Positions 26,610-33,946 of a stretch of 33,946 nt of DNA are shown here, piece after piece; position 1 is the first letter of the stretch; each line of letters starts with the position of its first letter. Source of the DNA: Nephromyces sp. MM_2019 (Eukaryota; Apicomplexa; Aconoidasida; Nephromycida). Location: positions 1-33,946 of the forward strand of contig JADHZB010001335.1 of the NCBI GenBank assembly GCA_015657535.1. The letters run 5' to 3'. A model generated the notes under the pieces. That model was not told the DNA's origin and did not search any database. It saw only the letters and a program-made list of their open reading frames with translations. The translations under genes were made by a program, and so were the position numbers.

Positions 26610-27987
26610 TCAACTCGCTAGTAGTTTTACCGTAAAGAAAGGTTTAAAGTTGTTTGAAGAAATGATTTTAGAGGTGCTGTCAATGTTATAAAAAGGTTTA
26701 AAACTAATGAATTCTCTGCTTTAAACGTACAGAAAAAGCTAACACTGATGAGTACTATCTTCATGGAAGTATCCTTTAAGTAGATTACGCTTGAATCGCA
26801 TAAAGACAAGGCTTTTGATGGATTCAAACTTAGCGCACAGTCTCTGCCATTGTATTTTGAAGTTTTGCATCATTGATATCTTAACTAGAAAGATATTAGA
26901 CAGCAGCTTTAGTTACCGATACTTTAGTAGTGGATCTTTGATGCTCAGTTGGATTTTGAAGATTCTTTTGAAGAAAATTCGCCACCCCAAGCCTCCCGCC
27001 TTGCAGGGCTGAAATCACTACAAAATCCAGCGAATATCTCTCTTCTTCTACATCCTTATCAACCTCTCCAGTAGTTCACGTTAGTTATCCCTCTCTTTGG
27101 TACCACTCTTGTGTGTTAAGGTGTAAAATCGCGTGCAACATGGCCTACTAGTAGTGAAATTTTACCGTTTAAATGCTTTCAGGTGAAAAGTTTGGAGACA
27201 GCCTTAAGGCTGCAGTATGTCTCAGCAGGCAATTAAGCGCTGAAGTGGCATATTAAATGTCGAATTTTTACGTACGAAACGATTGCTTTCTTTATGTTTT
27301 TACCTGGGAGTAAGGTATATTCCTTGTTTAACCCCTTTCTTAGGAGCCTTGGAGAAGCCTTTGTGGATCTAAGCTGTACACTCTGGAGGAAAAAGTCGGT
27401 AGCTGTTTTGATTTTATCCTGAGAAAAGTGTGTGTGTGTGTGTGTGTATTTGAGACGGGCATTTGCCATATCTTTGAAGAACTGAGCAATTACACGTGAG
27501 AGATATGGGAACAGTAAGCGCTAGCCTTGTATAACTAGCTTATTTCTGAATATCAAACGGATGAATTTTGTATCTCAAAGAATTGTAGTTAATACTTATA
27601 TATAGTGCTAGATAAGAAGCATGACACAGTACTAGATCGTATCGCAGACGCAACAAGACTTCATCAATTCCCCTCTTGTGGGGTGCAATTGAAGGCATTT
27701 TCTACTCCCTGAAGACTTTTTGTCCAGCCTTTCATTGACTGAAAGAGGCCCACTTTTTACGAAGTAAAACACTTTAAAATGCCTTCTGCGAGTTGGCATC
27801 ATTTTATTCAAATTTGCATTGCTTGCCGCTGTGTGCGGATGGTTTTATTATGAAGTCAAAAAAAAAACACACACATACTAAAGAATAATAAGACGACCCC
27901 GTACGCTTCTGCCTTGTCTATCGAAGCTGCTGAAAACCTGCGGTTACACTTTCGATCACTTTCACTACCTCTGGGTCTTAAGCTCAT
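26610..27987 (-). CDS. Unrecognised multi-exon gene converging on the PLP enzyme
   Basis: Minus-strand exons: 27987-27969 (ATG, MSLRPR), 27929-27879, 27828 to about 27633, 27481-27304, 27065-26923, 26843-26746 and 26676-26610 (TGA). Supporting signals include acceptors TTTTCAG, CACACAG, GCTCAG and TTGACAG and donors GTAGTG, GTATGTGTG, GTAAAA and GTGTTA. The last four exons join in phase and encode a polar, Lys/Glu-rich segment (EVDKDVEEERYSLDFVV), then a basic part (VFMRFKRNLLKGYFHED). The first two exons give a short basic leader and a small hydrophobic run, perhaps a targeting sequence. The join between the third and fourth exons is unresolved, and the GAG acceptor at 27066 is non-standard. 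Plus-strand frames over 26.6-27.1 kb are also partly open but hold several stops. No family recognised. Confidence 0.5.
27428..27447. repeat. Perfect (GT)10 microsatellite
   Basis: Twenty bases of uninterrupted GT on the plus strand. In the minus-strand model it falls inside the 27481-27304 exon, where it would encode alternating Thr-His. If that exon instead starts at the CTCAG acceptor at 27419, the repeat is intronic. Confidence 0.9.
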
Positions 27988-28264
27988 GATTTCTTGGAAC
28001 CAAAGAAGGCAAAATTTCCGTGCCTTCTATCTAATTTTAATGAACTAGTTTGCCTCAGTATATGAGATCTAATACCCTTAAAAATGTCAATATGTTAAAG
28101 AGTAGAAGATGCCAGTTTATTGAGAAACACAAAAGTATCTTCAATTGGAAAATGTAGCAGTTTTGGCATGCTATTTGCAGGCTAAATGATGCCTCAGCTC
28201 GGGAGATATGTAAACTCCACTATGAGCTACTCAAGGGGTTTCACGTATGAAACTTGTTTGCTTT

Positions 28265-28476
28265 TCAAAGTAGCAGCTCTTCTTCATTTTTGAGTTTTAA
28301 GGTAGGCAATTGCAACTGTAGTGAGTATGTGGGAATAGCTTGTATGGTTGGGGTGAAGCTTATTAAGAGGCTATGCGTGCGTGTGTTTTGCAGGTAAAGG
28401 CTAATAGTAGATGCTTCGCTGTGGCTACTATTAGAAGCATTGTCCTTGGAGTTTTGCGTTACTCTATTCTCATGGC
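28265..28476 (-). CDS. Candidate terminal exon, minus strand (about 70 codons)
   Basis: Open from acceptor TATTGTAG (28478-28477) to TGA 28267-28265. The product is Ser/Asn/Thr-rich at first (SKDNASNSSHSEAST) and ends in a Leu/Lys/Glu tail (LKLKNEEELLL). The plus strand here carries a competing 118-codon frame (28373-28729) after a TTTTGCAG acceptor, with a hydrophobic C-terminal half. Composition slightly favours the minus strand, but neither is proven. No upstream exon on the minus strand has been linked in phase. Confidence 0.3.
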
Positions 28477-28729
28477 CTACAATACACACCGAGTAATACA
28501 TTACTACGAATTAGGTACTAGAATCAGTGCCGTGCCGCCAGCATCTTATATAAAACTCGAGTATCATCTTATCATGAAATCCCTACTATTAGTTTATATA
28601 GGCTTCTCTCACGCAGCAAGGATATCCTTCTGGCTCTTGCTTTTCTTGCTATGCTCATGGTTCGTTAAAAGCCGTCAGAACTTGTGTATTTTCCCTGTGC
28701 TTCTCACACGTAGGATGCGCAGGAGATAA

Positions 28730-29954
28730 TACACCAAAGTGTGTGTGCGTGGGGGTGGGTTTATTGAATACATCGGCTCCAAATTGTGTTAAAGCTGCTG
28801 TAAAATCGAGTACATTATACCTCGGTTTACCCGTCCCATGAATTTTTCCCGACTTTCACTTTTGGGCGTAGATTTACAGGTAAATAGCTCAAAGAGTAAG
28901 GTTAGTCCTCAAAACTAGCCCCAAGAGTCACCACTAGTGCAGAATTTTACGATTGTGTACAGCTATTTGCAACAACAAACTCTATACCAAGCTAATAACG
29001 AGGAATCGTAACAGCTTACGGGCTTAAACGCTAAATCATTGGTGAAATTTTCTTAGCAAAGCACTCAAAGAGCTGCTGAATACTTGAATTTCGATTTTCT
29101 TGGCTGCTTGATATATATAACACAATCTGAGCAATATTCCATTGTTACTGCTGCCAGTCATTTGTAGAAACAAATGTCACGTCAGAGGAAAAAATTCTGG
29201 TAAAAAAAGCAAATCAGAGTGATAAAAAGAGAAGGTCCTCAAAGAATTTTGTGTACAAATGCTAAAAGCCCGAAACCCTAAACCGTAAACATAAAACCCT
29301 AAAGCATAAAACAATTTGGTGAAAGATCGTCAGGAAATATTTGCTTTATTAGTGTATGTAATTAACCTTCGGCAATGCCATAGGAGATTCTGGTAATTGC
29401 TTATAGTTTTCACGCTAGAAGAAGCACACACAAGTTTGAATTCGATAAGTTTTTCAAACTAGAAGGAGCTCACAAAAGTTTCCATTTACCATATTTTACA
29501 CGCTACAATACCCCTAATTTTCTCTAATAGCATCTCACATGAAATAATAGCGCGTGAAGCATGAGCGTGAATCTATCTCTTAAATGCATGTATACACCTC
29601 ATTCCTTACCTTTTAACTAAGGGCATCCTCCTGCTGCCCATCGTTGCACACACACCTACCAGCATTTTAAGGCTATACATTTCATATCTTTTCTACGGTA
29701 ATGCATAGAGACATTGTATTTGCCTCATTTTTATAGAATGCTTTACTAAACATAACAAAATAGTCGGCACCTGTTAGACGTCTAATAACCATGAAAAATT
29801 TCTATTCGGTCATACGTCTCTCTCAGAGCACCCACATCAATCTTAAAAGCGCTAATCTTCATTTCATCGTCCCTCCTCACGCACTACTCAAGCTCCTCCG
29901 CCAGCTCCAGGCTGGTGTATGTGCACTCTTCACTTCGCACCTTCCTTTTGACAG
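28730..29954. other. Poorly resolved stretch
   Basis: Apart from the telomere-like array and a minus-strand open frame reaching left to 29782, I see no supported gene. A TG-rich patch lies at about 28738-28760. The rest is AT-rich with stops in all frames. Confidence 0.35.
29269..29303. repeat. Degenerate interstitial telomere-like array, CCCTAAA type
   Basis: Five consecutive 7-nt units in register: CCCGAAA, CCCTAAA, CCGTAAA, CATAAAA, CCCTAAA, then a decayed unit. Two are perfect copies of CCCTAAA, the complement of TTTAGGG. Too short and degenerate to be a functional chromosome end, and there is unique sequence on both sides. Confidence 0.7.
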
Positions 29955-30096
29955 CCTCGGGAATTAAAATGGTAGATGCAGTACAATATAAATATTCCGA
30001 ACTAATAATTTCACACCATAACACCCCGTGGCGAACAAAGACTTTAAGAAATATACACACTCAGATTCCATTGCTGGAGGAAGGTCCTACTCTCCA
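29955..30096 (+). CDS. Candidate 46-codon exon, plus strand (strand disputed)
   Basis: Preceded by a strong pyrimidine-rich acceptor (TTCCTTTTGACAG at 29954) and ended by donor CA|GTGATTG. The product is well mixed (VDAVQYKYSELIISHHNTPW in its first half, LLEEGPTLQ at its end). It could be a 5' exon of the gene at 30.7 kb, but its phase does not match that exon directly, so an extra exon would be needed. The minus strand over the same bases is open too, with an equally good composition. Confidence 0.35.
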
Positions 30097-30138
30097 GTGA
30101 TTGCCCGCACCACCTAATTCGAGGAAAAAATCCAAAAA

Positions 30139-30300
30139 TACGCACACACACATGCACACACACGCACACACACGCGCACACACACACGCACACACGCGAA
30201 AACTCATGCAAAAACGCAGACCTTGACACATACGCATTTCACAAGTTGGCACACACGCAATACACTCGCCAACACACACTCAATACACACACACCGACAC
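30139..30300. repeat. CA-rich tract (CACACA/CGCACA)
   Basis: Imperfect CACACACGCACAC sequence on the plus strand, densest at 30139-30200 and again at 30250-30295. It is the only large CA-on-plus tract in the right half of the window, so read on the minus strand it resembles the TG-rich introns elsewhere. On the minus strand it leads into CCTCGAATTAG, a usable acceptor at about 30113. Confidence 0.85.
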
Positions 30301-30700
30301 ATGTGTTCAATTCCGGCTCCTACACACTATACAGTATCCGGATATATTTTTATTTTTTACTGCTCTACAATAAAACCCCCCGTCCTCCAAGCAAAACGAC
30401 CCTAAAATTTACCATTTGCTAGTCGTATTATCGAAGATTCTACATTTTCTGTGAGGCCATTAAGATATCGAAATTGCATAATGAGTAAGGACTGATTTCT
30501 ATAACAGACAACTCGTCTGTGTGAATTTATCTGCTTTTCACTACCAGGAAAAGTCTCATCAAAAGAATCCCCATGCTTTAACTATCTCCCCTTTATGTGT
30601 TATTTTAAGGCGTTTTGATGGTTTATAGATTTTTTTTTTCTGTGTTAAAATCTCTTTTTTCTTCCTTGAAAAAATTTACTTTTTTGAGTTGTTTTCTTAG
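30301..30700. other. Spacer or intron left of the 30.7 kb exon
   Basis: No exon could be placed with confidence. A consensus donor GTAAGG follows ATGA at about 30484, but the frames ending there do not fit the next exon's phase. The right end is a pyrimidine-rich acceptor tract. Confidence 0.35.
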
Positions 30701-33638
30701 CTCGATCAAATTATCCAGAAAGTTTATTTTTCGTTTGAAGAGAAGGAGCGTGCAGCACCCTGGAGCAGGTTGGAAGTGGATGTAGAATGAAGCGAGCGAG
30801 AGAGATTGAGAAAGAGAGAAAAAGAGAGAATGCCTTTATTGCTTTGATGAACATATCAGGCCAGTTTAGCAAATCAAAAACGGTAGGCTTTTTTCATGGA
30901 AAACAACGTATTGTAATGCCCTTGGTAGCGCGTAAGGTTCGTAATGGGGCATGATGAAGAGGTAGAACAACAGGAGAGAATTGGGAGTTCGTGTGCATAT
31001 TTAAACTGATGAGAGTAGTTTATTGAGTATTGGAACCTACTTTTTGCTTTTTGTACGATTTTTTGTTTGTATAGTGATTTTGATGGGGTTTGTTTGCTTA
31101 ATTGCTTCTTTTTCTCGTTTCATAATGTCCGAATGTGATTGTGAAAATGTCGTCAATGAGGTGTATAAATGATGTTTATGATGAATGCGATGGAGTTGTT
31201 TGAAAAAAATCTGGTGTGTTGCTAATGTCGTATAGCCTGCTGTTCTGGTTGATGTAATGCCTTTCTGATTGCTTCGATAATTAAGCAAAAAGTTTAAGAA
31301 ACTCCTCAGTTTTCTCCAAAGTTTACCACTTTGATTGTCAAGCGAGTATTAACACTCTTGAAACTGTATAAAGTCGCAAATTTAAGTATTTTTTTCTCGC
31401 AAAAAAGGATATATTTCGCTGAGTTCTTGTTAGATTCATTTCACACACGAATAGTTAGCCTTTTAACTTTTTTCCGCATTTGAAAGGTTGAAGCAGAAAC
31501 GATTATATATGATTTTATCAGTTTTTATTGATTTTCTTTTAGAAACTTAATGTAGAGGAGGATAATGGCCATGCTGCTGCTATTTTTCTCAAAAAAAGCT
31601 ATTTATGGGTGTTTATGAATATTCACTCTCTTAAGAAGAGCAATATCTTATGTTTGCTGCTATTTATCTCACAAAAAGGCTACTCTTTCTGGCAAACTGA
31701 CCGTAAAGATCTCAGTAAACATCTATTTGGAGCTCAAATTCTTTTTTTTCGTCGAAAACTTCGAGTAGAATTAGTAGTGAAGTGTATTTGCACGTAAAAA
31801 AGGAGTTTTTGTAATTCTTACTGGCTGTTTTATTTTCCACGCATCATAATGAGTCATTTGCTCGAGCTTTTTTGAAGATTCTAGTGATTATATGGAGCGT
31901 TATTGGATAAACTAGAAATAGTCTATCTTTTGTTATCTTAGATGTGAACAAGATGATTTTTACCTTGCTTCATTGTGTTTTTTCCGGTGTGCGTGTGTGT
32001 GTGTGTGCCTATGTGTGTGTATCGATGTGCGTCTGTGTGCATGTATTTTATCACCTTCATTTCACTTCTTTAGAGCGAAAAACTGACGATGCTCCAACAT
32101 AGAATCCCCTCATCTGCCTACTCTTGGATAAAAGGCATCGGCATTGCATCTTCTACCTACTATAAATGTACATCATTGAAGGGAGTCGCGGCTACTTTGC
32201 GTGTCCCCGGAAGCTTCGCTGGTGAGTGTGTGTGAGTTTTTTTTTAGTACATCCCGTATATATAATCTATGCTTACAGGTTTTTCTTTAGTTGTATGTAC
32301 ACACCGTTATTCGCTTATATAATCGATTTTTTGCTACCTCAATCTCTGCTTTTTCAATGCTATTTTCTGCTTCTTGTGTCCGCTGCTTTTTTGTCTCCTC
32401 ATGGTTTTTGGCGTTTTTCTTTAGAGTTTTCCGTCTTAACTGCCTAATTTTGAAGACACTGCCGTTTTTTTTGTGTATGAATTGTATTTCTTTGCATTTG
32501 TCAGCTTTTTCGCTCATTTTGACAACATTTTTTCGTATTTTATCCTGCTTCTTTGATGTCTACTGGCCATGTGTGTGTGCTATGTTTTATCACTTTTTAC
32601 GGATTCAATTTTTTTCGCGTAAATACCTCACTTTCTACTCTGATCTGGTGGCTTGTTTTGAAGATCGGAGAGATGGTATCTCATGGTTCTTCCTGTTTAC
32701 CTCTTCCTGAATCTCCACATTTTGGATACCCCAGGCTTTCTCCGGCTAAAATTTTCATTTTTGTTTTCAGGTATAGGGAAACCTGCTAAAGGAAGTAGCA
32801 CGGGGATTAAGCACCGGTTGATAGCCCCAGTATCGCGTTTTCTCTTTACCTTTTCCTGCCCATTTTTCAACGTACATACACCCCCCTTGGGAAGCTACCC
32901 TTTGAAACTTTTTTTTTGGAAAAATGAGTTGTTTAATACCTCAGCTTCTCCACTTTTAGCAGGAGGTGGTTTTCCTTCCTCAAAGCTGCGAATAAGCAAG
33001 AAGAATAGGAGCTTTCTAACGCTTCCTTTGAGAGATAGAGCTTCCTCTTGCTTATCATCTTTCTCTTCCGGTTTCACTTGCTTGCCTCTTTGTTTTTTGC
33101 CGTTTAACTCTTGTCTTCACTCTTGTAATTACTTTTCTGGCTCATCACATTGTAATTTTGTTTCTGGTTTCGCTTCTTTTTCAAAATTTTCATCATCTCC
33201 TTCATTTGCTTCGTTTTCTACCTCTTCATCTTCATCTCCTCCTTCTTCTTCTTCTTCTTTTACTCCCTCCTCTTCTGATTCCCCAATTTCTCCGCCCACT
33301 TCAACCCCCCCTGTGTATAAAACTAACCCGTCTTCATCTTCAACCAAAATTTTTACTAATAAAAATATCGGCCCCTCATTGAGATCTTTGAGGGGTTCTA
33401 TCGTCTGGGAAGTTCGAAACGAGGATGGCTCATCTGCGAGCAAGGGGAGGGGTGCTGGAGGAGTTGAATATAAAGAAGGAGCGAAACTCTTCCCGTCTTC
33501 AAATTGTCAAAAAGAAGAAGCAGAGGAAGGATTTTCTTCTCTTAAAGATGAAGGTTTTATTGCAGCAGAGAAATTGCACGATTTGTTTGAGAATAACCCA
33601 AAGGCCGCCGCCACTTTACTGAGGGAAACGCTCGAAGG
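30701..33638 (+). CDS. Unrecognised gene running off the right edge (four exons seen)
   Basis: Exons 30701-30781, 31543-31608, 32074-32221 and 32771-33638 join in phase. Acceptors are TTTTCTTAG, TTCTTTTAG, CTTCTTTAG and TTTTGTTTTCAG; donors are GTAGAA, GTGTTT, GTGAGT and GTAGGC. The early part is folded in style (QIIQKVYFSFEEKERAAPWS, then HAAAIFLKKSYLW and a basic/polar region). The last exon has a Phe/Leu/Ser-rich stretch, then a Ser/Pro low-complexity segment encoded by TCT/TCC/CTT repeats at about 33180-33350, and finally a charged tail (EKLHDLFENNPKAAATLL). The frame would stop at TAG 33640, two bases past the proposed donor, so the gene may end there instead. The 5' exons are not resolved. 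No family recognised. Confidence 0.55.
33182..33352 (+). repeat. TCT/CTT-rich low-complexity coding segment
   Basis: Pyrimidine-rich trinucleotide repeats (TCATCTTC, CTTCTTCTTCTT and similar) read in frame as a Ser-rich run with some Pro, Phe and Thr. The complement reads as a Glu/Asp-rich frame (33129-33443 minus), which is a shadow. Confidence 0.8.
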
Positions 33639-33946
33639 GTAGGCTGTTGAGATGATTATTTGCTGTTTTTGGGGGTGTACGTGCACTCGAGCTCGTGTAT
33701 ATGTGTGAGTTGGGTGTAGGGCCTGGTGTGTTAGCTGTGAGTTTGGCCGGTTAGTCTGCTGAAATTCGTCTGTTTCAAGAAAATTTAAAGTTTTTTGCAT
33801 TTAGGGGTTATGTTTTGCTGTAATTTTGATTGGCGTGTGTATGCATGGTTTGTGTTTTTTTCTTCGTGTGTATTTGAGTTTGAATGTGTGTTTTTGTGTA
33901 TATTTGAGCCCTTGTGCGTGTGTATTTGAGTTTGTATGTGTGTTTT
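33639..33946 (+). other. TG-rich intron or 3' flank at the right edge
   Basis: Follows the proposed donor GG|GTAGGC. Repeated GTGTGT and TTTGAGTTTGT words on the plus strand resemble the introns of this gene and of the PLP enzyme, which favours intron over 3' UTR. No coding frame seen. Confidence 0.45.

Noticed and set aside
26570..27110. Plus-strand coding-like segments (for example one with LDFEDSFEENSPPQAS and one with KGLKLFEEMILE)
   Set aside because: Read in one frame they are broken by several stops, and linking them needs introns as short as 15 nt. The minus strand gives longer phased exons over the same bases, so these are taken as shadows.
28373..28729. Plus-strand 118-codon frame with a hydrophobic half
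   Set aside because: It has a good acceptor but no true start, no in-phase partner found, and competes with a minus-strand frame of more protein-like composition. Left undecided and not annotated as a gene.
30061..30279. Minus-strand frames rich in Cys-Val repeats
   Set aside because: They are translations of the CA/TG tract. The Cys-Val alternation is a dinucleotide artefact, not a Cys-rich protein.
33129..33443. Minus-strand Glu/Asp-rich frame of 104 codons
   Set aside because: Complement of the Ser-rich triplet repeat in the plus-strand exon; acidic low complexity is expected there.

Overview
This window looks like nuclear DNA from an intron-rich protist. It is AT-rich, its genes are split into short exons by GT-AG introns, and it has long TG/CA tracts and no bacterial-type operon or ribosome-binding pattern. 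The helicase reads closest, from memory, to apicomplexan or other alveolate homologues, and a degenerate CCCTAAA array near 29.3 kb fits the TTTAGGG telomere type found in some of that group. The organism assignment is inference. All exon models below were made by hand from splice sites, phase and open frames; no alignment or RNA data were available.

Layout. (1) 387-3642, minus: a DEAD-box RNA helicase of the DDX5/DBP2 type, six exons, with its C-terminus beyond the left edge. (2) About 5.1-7.4 kb, plus: a set of short exons of an unrecognised basic/polar gene, weakly supported. (3) 9102-14704, plus: a 13-exon model for an unrecognised 375-residue protein with an N-terminal membrane anchor. 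(4) 15198-17111, minus: the last five exons of an unrecognised gene that converges on (3). (5) 17680-26565, plus: a complete nine-exon model, 388 residues, for a PLP-dependent fold-type I enzyme like threonine-phosphate decarboxylase (CobD) or histidinol-phosphate aminotransferase (HisC), with every key active-site block visible. (6) 26610-27987, minus: a multi-exon unrecognised gene whose stop lies 44 bp from the stop of (5). (7) 28.3-30.1 kb: disputed coding segments open on one or both strands. (8) 30701-33638, plus: an unrecognised gene running off the right edge, with a Ser-rich region and an acidic/basic tail.

Only the helicase (RNA unwinding and remodelling) and the PLP enzyme can be assigned a biochemical role. 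They are not functionally linked, and the other genes show no shared pathway. Genes alternate in strand as convergent and divergent pairs, which is normal for a eukaryotic chromosome. I found no CRISPR array, rRNA, recognisable tRNA, complete transposon or virus-like gene. The most useful content is three or four genes hidden as strings of short exons that a simple open-frame scan would miss, and a strand-linked TG bias in the introns of some genes but not others.
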